A stretch of DNA of 37,725 nt from Comamonadaceae bacterium (GCA_947372495.1 CANBTZ010000003.1:1-37725), one strand, 5' to 3'. Numbered from the stretch's first letter, positions 15,722 to 25,005 are shown. The notes: a model not told the origin generated them from the sequence alone. A program made the numbers and translations.

Positions 15722-16477
15722 ATGGTTCACAACTGGTTCAAGGGGCTCACCGCACCTCGCCTCGGGCGCGATCTGGGCGCTTGGCTGCCCAGCCGCTGCG
15801 CCATTTGCCGCGACTGGCCGACGGCCCCCGTGTGCGACCACTGCATTGCGCATTACGCGCAACCCCAGCCCCGTTGCCAGCGCTGTGCGCTGCCCCTGCC
15901 AGCGGGCCAAATCTGCGGGGCTTGCCTGAAATACCCGCCCCCCATCGATGTGTGCCTCAGTGCCGCCGCCTACAGCTGGCCTTGGATCGATCTGATCGCC
16001 CAACTCAAATTCCACGCCCAACCGGGCTGGGCTCGCCCCTTGGCCACCTTGATGCGCAGCAGCGACGGGGTAGAGGACACGCTGGAGGCCGCCGACTGGG
16101 TGCTGCCCATTCCGCTCTCGCGCGAGCGCTTGGCCGAGCGTGGCTACAACCAGTCTTGGCTGTTGGCGCGGCACCTTTCTCCGGGCAAGGCACAGCCGCA
16201 GTTGCTGCTGCGCACACGCGACACCCCTTCGCAGCGCACATTGCCGCGCAGTGAGCGACTGGCCAACCTGGAGGGCGCTTTTGCGGTAGAACCTCTGCGC
16301 GCGCACGAATTGCGAGACAAGCGCGTGGTGTTGGTGGACGACGTCATGACCAGCGGGGCCTCGCTGCACACCGCCGCCCGGGTGCTGCGCCAAGCTGGGG
16401 CAAAGCACATCAGCGCCGTGGTGCTGGCCCGCACCGAGGCGCAAACCGAAGCAGACTTGGACAGCCTGCCCTTTTGA
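15722..16477 (+). CDS. comF: ComF-family phosphoribosyltransferase-like protein
   Basis: ComF proteins take part in uptake or processing of transforming DNA and carry a type I phosphoribosyltransferase fold. From ATG 15722 the product has 251 residues. The N-terminal double zinc-finger has four CxxC-type pairs: CAIC, CDHC, CQRC and CGAC. The PRPP loop region is VVLVDDVMTSGASLHTA (about 200-216), preceded by the family motif LAERGYNQSWLLA. The track's extension to 15584 overlaps the divergent methyltransferase and has no ribosome site. trmL follows 45 bases later on the same strand. Confidence 0.93.
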   Translation: MVHNWFKGLTAPRLGRDLGAWLPSRCAICRDWPTAPVCDHCIAHYAQPQPRCQRCALPLPAGQICGACLKYPPPIDVCLSAAAYSWPWIDLIAQLKFHAQPGWARPLATLMRSSDGVEDTLEAADWVLPIPLSRERLAERGYNQSWLLARHLSPGKAQPQLLLRTRDTPSQRTLPRSERLANLEGAFAVEPLRAHELRDKRVVLVDDVMTSGASLHTAARVLRQAGAKHISAVVLARTEAQTEADLDSLPF

Positions 16478-16522
16478 CAGGCCACGCCGAGGCAGCCTCA
16501 GGCTCACGGCACAATACCGACC

Positions 16523-17005
16523 ATGTTTCATATCGTCCTGGTCGAACCCGAAATCCCACCCAATACGGGCAACGTCATCCGGTTGGCCGCAAACACGGGC
16601 TGCACACTGCACCTGATTGAGCCCTTGGGTTTTTCGATGGACGACAAGCACATGCGCCGCGCCGGGCTCGATTACCACGAGTACGCCCAGCTGCGACGCC
16701 ATGCCAATTGGGAAGCGTTTTTGGCGACAGAACAGCCCCAAGCCGAGCGCATGTTTGCGCTGACCACGCGCGGCAGCCAAGCGGCCCACACCATCGGGTT
16801 TCAGCCCGGCGACTGGCTGGTCTTTGGTGCCGAAACGCGGGGCCTGGCACCCGAGTTGCGCGAGCGCTTTGCAGCCGGGCAGCGTATCCGCTTGCCCATG
16901 CGCGAAGGCCAGCGCAGCCTCAACCTGTCCAACGCCGTGGCCGTCACCGTGTTTGAGGCTTGGCGGCAAAACGGTTTTGGCGGGGCCAGCGCCCCCAGCC
17001 TCTGA
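16523..17005 (+). CDS. trmL: tRNA (cytidine(34)-2'-O)-methyltransferase TrmL
   Basis: TrmL methylates the 2'-OH of the wobble nucleotide of tRNA-Leu species. The 160-residue product is a SPOUT-class enzyme with the trefoil-knot SAM site at its C-terminal half. It starts MFHIVLVEPEIPPNTGNVIRLAANTG, the family signature. FGAETRGLAPELRERF and RLPMREGQRSLNLSNAVAVTVFEAWRQ follow, the latter containing the SLNLSNAV knot motif. Length is normal. Its stop codon lies in a short dyad shared with the convergent MaoC gene. Confidence 0.95.
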   Translation: MFHIVLVEPEIPPNTGNVIRLAANTGCTLHLIEPLGFSMDDKHMRRAGLDYHEYAQLRRHANWEAFLATEQPQAERMFALTTRGSQAAHTIGFQPGDWLVFGAETRGLAPELRERFAAGQRIRLPMREGQRSLNLSNAVAVTVFEAWRQNGFGGASAPSL

Positions 17006-17020
17006 TCAGCGTGTGATCAG
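17002..17020. other. Dyad spanning the stop codons of convergent trmL and MaoC genes
   Basis: CTGATCA, five bases, TGATCAG is a perfect 7-bp inverted repeat. The trmL TGA (17003-17005) lies in the left arm and the MaoC-gene stop (17017-17019 on the complement) in the right arm. There is no T tract on either side, so it would be at best a weak bidirectional hairpin. Confidence 0.4.
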
Positions 17021-17472
17021 ACGTACATCCTGGCCAGCGACTCGGCCACGCACACGGGTTTGTCGCTGCCTTCGCGCTCGATCGTGACATCCCACTGGAT
17101 CTGCATGCCATTGCCATCGATGGGGGTGGCCGATTGCAGCTTGAGCTGGGCACGCAAACGGCTGCCCACAGGCACAGGAGCCATGAAGCGCACTTTGTTC
17201 AGGCCGTAATTCACGCCCATGCGCACGCCTTTGACCTGCACCGTGTTGTCAAAGAACTGAGGCAGCAAAGACAAGGTCAAAAAGCCATGCGCGATCGGGG
17301 CGCCAAAAGGGCCTGCCTTGGCCCGCTCGACATCCACATGGATCCACTGGTGGTCTCCGGTGGCATCTGCAAAACGGTTGACCTGCTCTTGGGTGATGTG
17401 CACCCATTCGGAAGTGGCGACGTGTTGGCCCACGCAAGCGGCCAGATCGGCCAGTGTTTCAAAGGTTTTCAT
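17017..17472 (-). CDS. MaoC-like (NodN-type) dehydratase domain protein
   Basis: This is a single hot-dog-fold hydratase of the MaoC/NodN family, usually acting on (R)-3-hydroxyacyl-CoA or enoyl-CoA thioesters. From ATG 17472 it has 151 residues and begins MKTFETLADLAACVGQ. The hydratase active-site motif is FADATGDHQWIHVDVERAKAGPFGAPIAHGFLTLSLLP, with the Asp and His of the family in DATGDHQWIH. The C-terminal strand reads VNYGLNKVRFMAPVPVGSRLRAQLKL. The track's 5' extension to 17652 runs into the upstream gene. The substrate cannot be told from sequence. Confidence 0.92.
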   Translation of the reverse strand: MKTFETLADLAACVGQHVATSEWVHITQEQVNRFADATGDHQWIHVDVERAKAGPFGAPIAHGFLTLSLLPQFFDNTVQVKGVRMGVNYGLNKVRFMAPVPVGSRLRAQLKLQSATPIDGNGMQIQWDVTIEREGSDKPVCVAESLARMYV

Positions 17473-17551
17473 GTCGAACACTTTAGGCAAGTCGGCCAAC
17501 AACCCTTGTCCATGCCGCGACACTTCAAGGGCTAACCCCAAGTCAAAGGCC

Positions 17552-18145
17552 TCACTTGGCGGACATCCGACTAAGCTCTTGCCGCAATCGCGCCAACTCG
17601 GCGCGGTAATGTTCCGCATCGCCATAGTCGGCAAAGCCGTGGTAATGCGCATGGGCTTGAACGACCTTGCGGGCGTGCTTGATGGGGCACCAATACTGCT
17701 CCGTCAAACCCACCACCTCGCGCACATAAGCCACCACGCCTGTGCCATAAGAGCAATACGCACAGTTGATTTTTTCGATCAGGTTCAGGTACGCCAAGTG
17801 GGTGCGGTCAAACACAAAATACTGGCTGCGCTTGACGCGGGGAATCCGATACAGAGGAAAACAAACCCATTGGTACAGGGTGACAAACACATCCAACAGC
17901 AAGAAGGCGATGAACACCGGGTAAATGAAAGGCATGCTGATGAGACTGCGCCAATCCGAGCTGAACACATAGCGCAGCAAGCCCATCTTGAAACGCTTTT
18001 GCTGTGACAGCACTTCGGACTCAAACCGGACCTTGCTTAACTCGAAGTCGGCCTGCCACTGCTGCCGGCGCGATCTGGCCTCATGCTCGATGCGTTCTTC
18101 CAAATCGCGGATGCGCGCCAGAAATTCACTGATGTCAGGATTCAT
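17552..18145 (-). CDS. Conserved membrane protein with N-terminal coiled coil, function unknown
   Basis: The 197-residue product (ATG 18145, MNPDISEFLARIRDLEERIEHEA) starts with a heptad-like coiled coil of about 50 residues. A membrane segment follows (SLISMPFIYPVFIAFLLLDVFVTLYQWVCFPLY, about 85-115). A cytosolic C-terminal domain then has CAYC (a CxxC), RTHLAYLNLIEKINCAYCSYGTGVVAYVREV, EQYWCPIKHARKV and HGFADYGDAE. These segments look strongly conserved and I recall similar proteins annotated as hypothetical across proteobacteria, but I know no function. The Cys residues and His could bind metal. The track's start at 18235 adds 30 residues that do not resemble a real N-terminus. Confidence 0.85.
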   Translation of the reverse strand: MNPDISEFLARIRDLEERIEHEARSRRQQWQADFELSKVRFESEVLSQQKRFKMGLLRYVFSSDWRSLISMPFIYPVFIAFLLLDVFVTLYQWVCFPLYRIPRVKRSQYFVFDRTHLAYLNLIEKINCAYCSYGTGVVAYVREVVGLTEQYWCPIKHARKVVQAHAHYHGFADYGDAEHYRAELARLRQELSRMSAK

Positions 18146-18269
18146 CTCCAACGCCTTGGGTAGCCATGCATGGAAACAATGTACCCGGGATGGGGCCAAG
18201 CCAGAGAACAGAAAACCGGTATCCAAGCGTGCCACACAAAGCGCCAGGGTGCCAAGGCGGCACCAACAC

Positions 18270-19598
18270 TCAGAGGGACTTGGCGACCAAACGGCTCGCG
18301 GGAAAACTCAGCATGAACGTCGATCCGCGACCGGGCTCACTGTCGATGCGCAATTGCCCACCGTGGCGCTGCACCACATGCTTGGTGATGGCCAACCCCA
18401 AGCCGGTGCCCCCAGTTTCGCGTGAACGGCTGCGGTCCACGCGGTAAAACCGCTCGGACAGCCGAGGCAAATGCTCAGGCGCAATGCCCGGGCCGGTGTC
18501 TTTCACTGAAAAAACCACCTGGTCATCTTCAGTGCGAGACCAAGCGATGCGGATCGTGCCGCCAGCCGGGGTGTAGCGCACCGCGTTGTTGGCCAAGTTG
18601 GACATGGCGCTGAGCAGCTCGTTGCGTGAGCCAGACAAACACCAATCAGGCACGGGCTCCAACACCAAAGTGTGCACAGGCCCCGTCGATTCGGGGTCTT
18701 GCAAGGCCGACAGGGCCAAGGCATCGTCGCGCACCTGCAGCGTCAAAGGCGCCAGCGCCACGGGCTCGCCTTTGCCGGGCAAGGGGCTGCCTTCCAACTG
18801 AGACAGGATCAGCAAATCGCTCACCAAGGTCTGCATTCGGCTGGCTTGCACGGCCATCAAATCCAAAAAGTGATGCTGCTCATCTGGGTCTAAGGGCAAA
18901 CTCTGCAAAGTTTCTACAAAGCCGCTCAGCACGGTCAGAGGCGTTCGGATTTCGTGCGACACATTGGCCACAAAATCACGGCGCATGATCTCGGCTTGGT
19001 GCACCGCAGTGATGTCACGGGTCAGCAGCAGTTGCTGTCCGTCCCCGTAACGGTGCAACTGCACCGACAACTTGACGCTCTTGGTCAGCGTGGGCGATCG
19101 ACCTTCGATGACGACTTCGCCATCGTGCTTGTCTTGCGTGAAATAACGCGAAAAAACCGGGTCTCGCACCATGTGCACCACGTGTTGCAGATGGTCTCTG
19201 TGAGAGTCGATGCCCAAGTGCAAAGCTGCCGTGTCATTGCACCACTCGATGCGTCCCTCTTTGTCCAGCAAGGTCACCCCATTGGGCGAGGCCTGAATGG
19301 CTTGCAAAAAATGCTGCAAACGGTCCGCATGCACTTGTACTTGCTGGTCTCGCTGCTGCAGCAAGCGGCGCATGCGGTCAGCCAAATCACGCCACAGTCC
19401 TTTGAGGACGGGCTGGTTCGCCACCTGCCCGGCGCGCAGCCAGACTTCAAGACGGTGGGCACGCCACAGCTGCTGAAGAACCCAGCCCCAGCTGACCAGC
19501 GCCACCATGGCCAATGCGGCGGTCCAGCCGCCGTACCACCAAGCGGCCCCTGCGGCCACCAAGCTCCAAAAAATCAGCGAAACCAGATGCGATGCCAT
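18270..19598 (-). CDS. phoR: Phosphate-regulon sensor histidine kinase PhoR
   Basis: PhoR phosphorylates PhoB when external phosphate is low and is silenced through Pst-PhoU when it is high. The 442-residue product has two N-terminal membrane helices (about 4-45), a PAS domain (about 90-200, ASPNGVTLLDKEGRIEWCNDTA) and a HisKA domain with the phospho-accepting His215 in VSHEIRTPL. The ATPase domain has the N box NLANNAVRYTP (about 334-344), G1 DTGPGIA (367-373) and G2 GTGLGLA (398-404). It follows phoB after three bases and ends the pst-pho operon. Confidence 0.97.
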   Translation of the reverse strand: MASHLVSLIFWSLVAAGAAWWYGGWTAALAMVALVSWGWVLQQLWRAHRLEVWLRAGQVANQPVLKGLWRDLADRMRRLLQQRDQQVQVHADRLQHFLQAIQASPNGVTLLDKEGRIEWCNDTAALHLGIDSHRDHLQHVVHMVRDPVFSRYFTQDKHDGEVVIEGRSPTLTKSVKLSVQLHRYGDGQQLLLTRDITAVHQAEIMRRDFVANVSHEIRTPLTVLSGFVETLQSLPLDPDEQHHFLDLMAVQASRMQTLVSDLLILSQLEGSPLPGKGEPVALAPLTLQVRDDALALSALQDPESTGPVHTLVLEPVPDWCLSGSRNELLSAMSNLANNAVRYTPAGGTIRIAWSRTEDDQVVFSVKDTGPGIAPEHLPRLSERFYRVDRSRSRETGGTGLGLAITKHVVQRHGGQLRIDSEPGRGSTFMLSFPASRLVAKSL

Positions 19599-19601
19599 GC
19601 C

Positions 19602-20297
19602 TTAAGCCGAAGGCGAAGCGGTCAGGCGGTAACCTGCCCCACGAACAGTCTCGACCATGCGGCCGGCGTTGCCCAGAGACTCACGCAAGCGCTTGACATG
19701 CACATCGACCGTGCGCTCTTCGATGTAAACATGGTCGCCCCAGACCTTGTCGAGCAACATGCCCCGGCTGTGCACGCGTTCAGGGTGGCGCATCAGGTAT
19801 TGCAGCAATTTGAACTCGGTAGGTCCAATTTTGAGAGGTTGCTCGGCCCAGTTCACACGGTGGGTGTCGGCGTCCAGACTCAGCTCGCCGATGCTCACCA
19901 CGCCCCCGCCTTGTTCAGGCGCGCGGCGGCGCAGCACCGCACGAATGCGCGCCAGCAACTCCCGTGGAGAAAACGGTTTGACAATGTAATCGTCCGCCCC
20001 CGCATCGAGCCCAGCCACGCGGTCAGGTTCGTCGCCTCGGGCGGTGATCATCAAAATCGGCACGGCCTTGCTGCGTGCAGACGAACGCCAGCGCTTGGCC
20101 AGACTCAGGCCGCTCTCGCCGGGGAGCATCCAGTCCAGCAAGATCACATCGGGCAGCACTTCGTCCACCTCGCGCAAGGCCGATTCAGCGTCCATCGCAC
20201 ACACCGGTTGGAAGCCGTTGTGGCGCAGGTTCACGGCGATCAGCTCGGCAATGGCCGGCTCATCTTCAACAATAAGGATGCGAGGCAGGTTTCTCAT
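19602..20297 (-). CDS. phoB: Phosphate-regulon response regulator PhoB
   Basis: PhoB binds Pho boxes and activates phosphate-starvation genes after phosphorylation. The 231-residue product has the receiver domain with acidic pocket Glu11/Asp12 (VEDEPA), phospho-acceptor Asp55 (VILLDWMLPG) and the conserved Lys in VKPFSPRELLARI. An OmpR-type winged helix follows, with FKLLQYLMRHPERVHSRGMLLDKVWGDHVYIEERTVDVHVKRLRESL. Its ATG overlaps the phoU stop by four bases. It is the natural regulator for the Pho-box-like sites found before pstS, ppx and the acyltransferase operon in this window. Confidence 0.97.
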   Translation of the reverse strand: MRNLPRILIVEDEPAIAELIAVNLRHNGFQPVCAMDAESALREVDEVLPDVILLDWMLPGESGLSLAKRWRSSARSKAVPILMITARGDEPDRVAGLDAGADDYIVKPFSPRELLARIRAVLRRRAPEQGGGVVSIGELSLDADTHRVNWAEQPLKIGPTEFKLLQYLMRHPERVHSRGMLLDKVWGDHVYIEERTVDVHVKRLRESLGNAGRMVETVRGAGYRLTASPSA

Positions 20298-20992
20298 TTC
20301 ACAGCAGATTCAATGTCAGCCAAGGCCGTGTGGCGCACATCGGCGCCTTTGACCACATAAATGACGAATTCGGCAATGTTCTTGGCATGGTCGCCGATGC
20401 GCTCAATGGCTTTGGCCACAAACAGCAAGTCCAGGCTGGCCGAGATCGTGCGCGGGTCTTCCATCATGTAAGTCACCAACTTGCGCATGAAGCCATTGAA
20501 CTCGGCATCGATCAAATCGTCTTCCTTGAGAATTTCCAAAGCGGTGTTGACGTCCAGTCGGGCAAACGCATCGAGCGACTTGCGCAACAAGGCCGAAGCC
20601 AAATCAGACGCCACGCGCAGCTCGGTGGAAGGCAAGTTCCGTGGGTTGCCCTGCTCCAGAATCTGCTTGACCATGCGGGCAATGCGATCGGCCTCGTCGC
20701 CCACGCGTTCCAGGTTTCCGGTGATTTTCGAAATCGCCATCAACAAGCGCAAATCGCGGGCTGTGGGTTGGCGGCGCGCAATGATCGAGGCCAGTTCCGC
20801 GTCGATTTCCACTTCCATGGTGTTGACTTGGCGCTCGGTTTCGATCACCTGATTGGCCACCTCAGAGCTGAACTGGGCCAGCGAATACACCGCGTGGCGG
20901 GTCTGCGACTCAACCAAACCACCCAGCTCCAATACACGCGAAGACACGCCCGTCAGGTCGGCATCGAATTGGCTTGAAATGTGTTTTTCCAT
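20294..20992 (-). CDS. phoU: Phosphate signalling protein PhoU
   Basis: PhoU links the Pst transporter to PhoR and keeps the Pho regulon off in high phosphate. The 232-residue product is an all-helical tandem repeat of two PhoU domains. The metal-binding E/DxxxD motifs are visible as RVGDEADRIARMV in the first repeat and RIGDHAKNIAEFVIY in the second. It stands between pstB (13-base gap) and phoB (four-base overlap). Confidence 0.97.
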   Translation of the reverse strand: MEKHISSQFDADLTGVSSRVLELGGLVESQTRHAVYSLAQFSSEVANQVIETERQVNTMEVEIDAELASIIARRQPTARDLRLLMAISKITGNLERVGDEADRIARMVKQILEQGNPRNLPSTELRVASDLASALLRKSLDAFARLDVNTALEILKEDDLIDAEFNGFMRKLVTYMMEDPRTISASLDLLFVAKAIERIGDHAKNIAEFVIYVVKGADVRHTALADIESAVK

Positions 20993-21005
20993 GGTGCTCT
21001 CCGGA

Positions 21006-21788
21006 TCAGCCGAAACGGCCAGTGATGTAGTCTTCGGTTTCTTGGCGTGTGGGTTTCATGAAAATCTGATCGGTCTTGCCGAACTCGATCAACTCACCCA
21101 AGTACATGTAAGCGGTGTAGTCCGACACACGCGCCGCTTGCTGCATGTTGTGCGTCACGATGGCCACGGTGTAGTCGCTCTTCAACTCATGCACCAGCTC
21201 TTCCACCTTGGCGGTAGAGATCGGGTCGAGCGCCGAAGTGGGCTCGTCCAACAAAATCACCGACGGCTTGACGGCCACGGTGCGCGCAATGCACAAGCGC
21301 TGCTGCTGGCCACCCGACAAAGACAAGCCGCTTTGGCCCAGTTTGTCCTTGACCTCGTTCCAGATCGCGCCTTTGGTGAGCGCCCATTCCACACGCTCAT
21401 CCATTTCAGAACGGCTGAGGTTTTCATACAACTTCACACCAAAAGCGATGTTGTCATAGATCGACATCGGGAACGGTGTGGGCTTTTGGAACACCATGCC
21501 GACTCGGGCGCGCAAGAGGTTCAAATCCTGCTTGGCGTCAAGGATGTTGTTGCCGTGCAGGTTGATTTGGCCCTCCGCACGTTGGCCAGGATACAAGCTG
21601 TACATGCGGTTGAGCGTGCGCAGCAAGGTTGACTTGCCACAGCCCGAAGGACCGATGAACGCTGTGACCTTGCCTTCGGCGATGTCCAGGTTGATGTTTT
21701 TCAGGCCCTTGAAGGTGCCGTAATAGAAATCGAGGTTTCGAATCTCGATGGCATTGCGAATGGGCTCGTTGGAAGTCGGCATGTTCAT
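21006..21788 (-). CDS. pstB: Phosphate ABC transporter ATP-binding protein PstB
   Basis: PstB powers high-affinity Pi import through PstA/PstC. From ATG 21788 it has 260 residues. Motifs are Walker [10 protein letters not shown] (46-54), Q loop [15 protein letters not shown], signature LSGGQQQR (157-164), Walker [13 protein letters not shown] (177-188) and the switch His in [18 protein letters not shown]. The track starts at 21890 inside pstA and is not supported. A second in-frame ATG lies at 21782. The gene follows pstA after 14 bases. Confidence 0.97.
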   Translation of the reverse strand: MNMPTSNEPIRNAIEIRNLDFYYGTFKGLKNINLDIAEGKVTAFIGPSGCGKSTLLRTLNRMYSLYPGQRAEGQINLHGNNILDAKQDLNLLRARVGMVFQKPTPFPMSIYDNIAFGVKLYENLSRSEMDERVEWALTKGAIWNEVKDKLGQSGLSLSGGQQQRLCIARTVAVKPSVILLDEPTSALDPISTAKVEELVHELKSDYTVAIVTHNMQQAARVSDYTAYMYLGELIEFGKTDQIFMKPTRQETEDYITGRFG

Positions 21789-21802
21789 TCCATTCTTCAA
21801 AA

Positions 21803-22651
21803 TCAGTGTTGGGTGTTGTCGCGGAAAAACACGCGAGCGACGATGTTCAGGATCAAAACAGTGACCGTGATGAGCAATGCACCACCCCAAGCCAAACGGA
21901 CCCAGTTGTCATAAGGGCTCATGGCGAACTGGAAAATCACCACTGGCAAGTTGGCCATCGGTGCGTTCATGTTGGTCGAGAAAAACTGGTTGTTCAAGGC
22001 TGTGAACAGCAAAGGGGCTGTTTCACCGCTGATGCGGGCCAAAGCCAGCAGCAAACCGGTCATCACGCCCGACTGCGCAGCACGCAGGGTGACGAAGGTC
22101 GCCACTTTCCAGCGCGGCGCACCCAGCGCAAAAGCCGCTTCACGCAGACTGCCGGGCACCAGGCGAAGCATGTTTTCTGTGGTGCGAACCACCACCGGGA
22201 TGGCGATCAGTGACAAAGCCACTGTGCCCGCCCAACCAGAGAAATGCCGCACTTGAGCCACCAACACCGCATACACAAACAAGCCCAACACAATGGAGGG
22301 CGCAGACAGCATGATGTCGGTCACAAAACGGGTCAGTCCCGCCGTCTTGCTCTGATCACCGTACTCGGCCAAGTAAACCCCAGCCAAGATGCCAATCGGC
22401 GTGCTGATGAGCGCGGTCACGCCGACCATCAACAAGCTGCCGATGATCGCGTTGGCCAAACCACCGCCTTCTGAGCCGGGTGCGGGGGTTGACTCTGTGA
22501 AGATGGCCCAATCCAGAGCGGCAATGCCGTTCGAGAAAAGGACGAACAAAATCCAAAGCAGGACGAAAAGCCCCAGACCCATGGCCGACATCGACAGCGT
22601 CAGGCCGATCCTGTTGACAAATTGGCGTCGTTTGTAAATCGTTGAATTCAT
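21803..22651 (-). CDS. pstA: Phosphate ABC transporter permease PstA
   Basis: PstA is one of two membrane channels of the Pst importer. The 282-residue product has six predicted helices. The EAA-loop region reads [63 protein letters not shown], where the cytoplasmic loop meets PstB. Two Arg/Glu residues typical of Pst permeases are in this stretch. An AGGAA ribosome site precedes the ATG. It lies 22 bases after pstC. Confidence 0.96.
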   Translation of the reverse strand: MNSTIYKRRQFVNRIGLTLSMSAMGLGLFVLLWILFVLFSNGIAALDWAIFTESTPAPGSEGGGLANAIIGSLLMVGVTALISTPIGILAGVYLAEYGDQSKTAGLTRFVTDIMLSAPSIVLGLFVYAVLVAQVRHFSGWAGTVALSLIAIPVVVRTTENMLRLVPGSLREAAFALGAPRWKVATFVTLRAAQSGVMTGLLLALARISGETAPLLFTALNNQFFSTNMNAPMANLPVVIFQFAMSPYDNWVRLAWGGALLITVTVLILNIVARVFFRDNTQH

Positions 22652-22673
22652 TTTGTGGTTCCTGCGTGGGGCA

Positions 22674-23660
22674 TCAAGTCTTGGTGCCTTTGGCTTTTTC
22701 TGCGCGGATCAACATGATCTTGGCGGCAGACAAAACCACGAAAGTGATCACAAAGAGCAAGAAGCCCAGTGCGAACAACGTCGACAAATGCAGGTCAGCG
22801 GCTTCGCCAAACTCGTTGGCCAAGGTCGATGCGATGGTGGTGCCCGGCGCAAACAAAGATGCGCTCAGGCGTTGCGAATTGCCGATCACAAAGGTCACGG
22901 CCATGGTTTCACCCAGCGCACGACCCAAGCCCAGCATCACGCCGCCGATCACACCTTTTTGCGTGTAGGGCAAGACGATGCTGCGAACCACCTCCCAGGT
23001 GGTGCAGCCCAGACCATAGGCCGACTCGCGCAAGATGGGGGGCACGATTTCAAACACATCGCGCATCACCGCCGCAATGAAAGGCACGATCATGAATGCA
23101 AGGACGATGCCCGCAGCCAAAATGCCCACACCATTCATAGCGCCACCGAACAGTCTGCCAATCAAGGGCATCTGCCCCAAGGTGGACTGCAGGGCTGGCT
23201 GGCCGTATTCAGCGAACAGCGGAGCAAAAATAAAGAGACCAAACATACCGTAGATGATGGACGGCACCGCCGCCAGCAACTCGATGGCCGAGCCCAATGG
23301 GCGGCGCATGTAAACAGGGCAGGTTTCGGTCAAAAACAGGGCAATGCCAAACGACAGTGGCACCGCGATCAGCAAAGCGATTGTGGCGCTGACCAAGGTG
23401 CCAAAGATGGCAATGGCGGCACCAAATTCCTCGTTGACAATGTCCCACTCGACACGCCAAACGAATGGCAAACCAAACTTGGCCAAGGAAGGCCAAGCAT
23501 TGATGAGCAATGAAATGATGATGCCCATGAGGGCAAACAAGACCATCAGGGAAAAACCCAGTGTGAGCTTGTGAAAAATGAAGTCTTCCATCCGCTGCCG
23601 CCGAGCGACGGACAGCATGTTTGCTTCGGACATTGTGTCCGCCTTGTCCACCGAGTCCAT
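22674..23660 (-). CDS. pstC: Phosphate ABC transporter permease PstC
   Basis: PstC is the partner permease of PstA. I place the start at ATG 23660 (328 residues) because AAGGA lies seven bases before it; the track's 23696 start has no such site. The cytosolic N-terminus ([14 protein letters not shown]) is followed by six helices, the first being [19 protein letters not shown]. Family landmarks are [42 protein letters not shown] and the EAA loop [52 protein letters not shown]. It is separated from pstS by 121 bases that contain a hairpin. Confidence 0.95.
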   Translation of the reverse strand: MDSVDKADTMSEANMLSVARRQRMEDFIFHKLTLGFSLMVLFALMGIIISLLINAWPSLAKFGLPFVWRVEWDIVNEEFGAAIAIFGTLVSATIALLIAVPLSFGIALFLTETCPVYMRRPLGSAIELLAAVPSIIYGMFGLFIFAPLFAEYGQPALQSTLGQMPLIGRLFGGAMNGVGILAAGIVLAFMIVPFIAAVMRDVFEIVPPILRESAYGLGCTTWEVVRSIVLPYTQKGVIGGVMLGLGRALGETMAVTFVIGNSQRLSASLFAPGTTIASTLANEFGEAADLHLSTLFALGFLLFVITFVVLSAAKIMLIRAEKAKGTKT

Positions 23661-23708
23661 CGAAATTCCTTGCGACAACTGCATTGCAAATACCACCGAT
23701 TAAGACAA

Positions 23709-23733
23709 GCCTCCCACCCAAGAGGTGAGAGGC
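23709..23733 (-). terminator. Intercistronic hairpin between pstS and pstC
   Basis: On the minus-strand RNA, GCCTCTCACC and GGTGGGAGGC form a 10-bp stem with one G-U pair around a five-base loop. A short U-rich run (TTGTCTT) follows. It lies about 50 bases after the pstS stop and 50 bases before pstC. Such a structure could partly terminate the transcript or protect the pstS 3' end, keeping the binding protein in excess over the permeases. Confidence 0.6.
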
Positions 23734-23781
23734 TCAGAGGGTGATGCACCTGAACCAGCAGGCACCCACCGCTCGATTCAA

Positions 23782-24798
23782 TTACTTGATTTCAGACCAC
23801 ACCTTGGCGCGGATCTGGTTGGTCAGCGCGTCAGGCAGTGGCACATAGTCCAGATCGGAAGCCATCTTCTTGCCGTTCTTGAAAGCCCAATCAAAGAACT
23901 TCAAGACTTCGTCCGAAGCGGCTTTGTCTGTGGGCTTTTTGTACATCAAGATGAACGACGCGGTGCTGATGGGCCAGCTCTCATTGCCTTTGGCGTTGAC
24001 CATCGACACACCCATGCCAGGCACGCTGAACCAGTCAGCACCGGCTGCAGCTGCAGCAAAAGTCAGGTCATCAGGAGCGACGTACTTGCCTGCAGCGTTT
24101 TGCATTTGCAAGAAGGTCATGTTGTTTTTCTTGACGTAGGCGTATTCCACGTAACCCACAGCGCCCTTGACGCGGTTCACGTTGGCGGCAACACCTTCGT
24201 TGCCCTTGCCACCGACAGAAGATTCAGCAGGCCATTTGACGGCAGCGCCCTTGCCCACTTTGTCAGACCATTCTTTGCTGACGGCGCTCAGGTAGTCGGT
24301 GAAGTTGAAGGTGGTGCCCGAGCCGTCAGCGCGGTGCACCACGGTGATGGCTTGCTCTGGCAGTTTTTTGCCAGGGTTCAAAGCGACCAACTTGGCATCG
24401 TTCCACTTGGTGACGGTGCCCATGTAAATGTCGGCCAGCACGGGACCGGTGATGCGCAATTCGCCTGGCTTGAAGCCTTCCAGGTTCACCACTGGCACAG
24501 TGCCGCCCACGATGGCTGGGAACTGGACCATGCCGTCCTTTTCCAGATCAGCACCGGAAACTGGCGCATCGGAAGCCCCAAAGGTCACGGTTTTGGCTCG
24601 GATTTGCTTCAAACCACCGGAAGAACCGATCGATTGGTAGTTCAGACCCACACCCGTGGCGGCTTTGTAAGCCTCAGCCCATTTGGCGTACATCGGATAA
24701 GGGAATGTGGCGCCAGCGCCCGTGAGTTCAGCGGCCGTAGAGGCCAATGCTGCAACCGCCAGACCAGCGGCCACCAAGATGGATTTCATTTTCAACAT
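23782..24798 (-). CDS. pstS: Phosphate ABC transporter periplasmic binding protein PstS
   Basis: PstS captures phosphate in the periplasm for PstCAB. I place the start at ATG 24798 because GGGAG lies five bases before it; this gives 338 residues beginning MLKMKSILVAAGLAVAALA, a clean signal peptide cleaved near STA. Phosphate-binding segments are ELTGAGATFPYPMYAKW, SIGSSGGLKQI, GASDAPVS and HRADGSGTTFNFTDYLS, as in E. coli PstS. The track's 25002 start has an upstream extension through the regulatory region. A tandem Pho box with a fitting -10 lies about 70 bases before the gene. First gene of pstSCAB-phoU-phoB-phoR. Confidence 0.96.
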   Translation of the reverse strand: MLKMKSILVAAGLAVAALASTAAELTGAGATFPYPMYAKWAEAYKAATGVGLNYQSIGSSGGLKQIRAKTVTFGASDAPVSGADLEKDGMVQFPAIVGGTVPVVNLEGFKPGELRITGPVLADIYMGTVTKWNDAKLVALNPGKKLPEQAITVVHRADGSGTTFNFTDYLSAVSKEWSDKVGKGAAVKWPAESSVGGKGNEGVAANVNRVKGAVGYVEYAYVKKNNMTFLQMQNAAGKYVAPDDLTFAAAAAGADWFSVPGMGVSMVNAKGNESWPISTASFILMYKKPTDKAASDEVLKFFDWAFKNGKKMASDLDYVPLPDALTNQIRAKVWSEIK

Positions 24799-24869
24799 GA
24801 GAACTCCCATTGAGGATAGTTGAGACTCGGAACCACTCGGGTACAGATGAATCTGCCCAAGACCCTGTG

Positions 24870-24903
24870 ACTTTATGACTTGATTGTGACAACTTCGTGT
24901 CAA
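24870..24903 (-). promoter_or_regulatory. Pho box and -10 element of the pst operon
   Basis: Reading the minus strand, half-sites TTGACAC, TTGTCAC and AAGTCAT follow each other at exactly 11-base steps (24903-24875), matching the tandem CTGTCAT units of PhoB sites. Ten bases after the second unit comes TAAAGT (24875-24870), a 4/6 match to a -10 box. The same ten-base distance is found at E. coli pstS. The predicted transcript would have a leader of about 65 bases. Half-site pattern and spacing are seen; PhoB binding is inferred. Confidence 0.82.
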
Positions 24904-25005
24904 AAGAACCACTGTTTGCAAACAGGCATTCATTTCACCTGGCCGTCGTGCAAAACGCTCGCACGCTGCGAAAACGGGTCTGAACCAGCTGTCTGTGAAC
25001 ATGGC

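Noticed and set aside
15563-16969. 468-aa minus-strand ORF antisense to comF and trmL.
   Set aside because: comF and trmL are firmly identified; this frame has no motif or start signal.
18954-20360. 468-aa plus-strand ORF antisense to phoR and phoB.
   Set aside because: Both minus-strand genes have full domain sets; the plus-strand frame is the usual GC-rich shadow.
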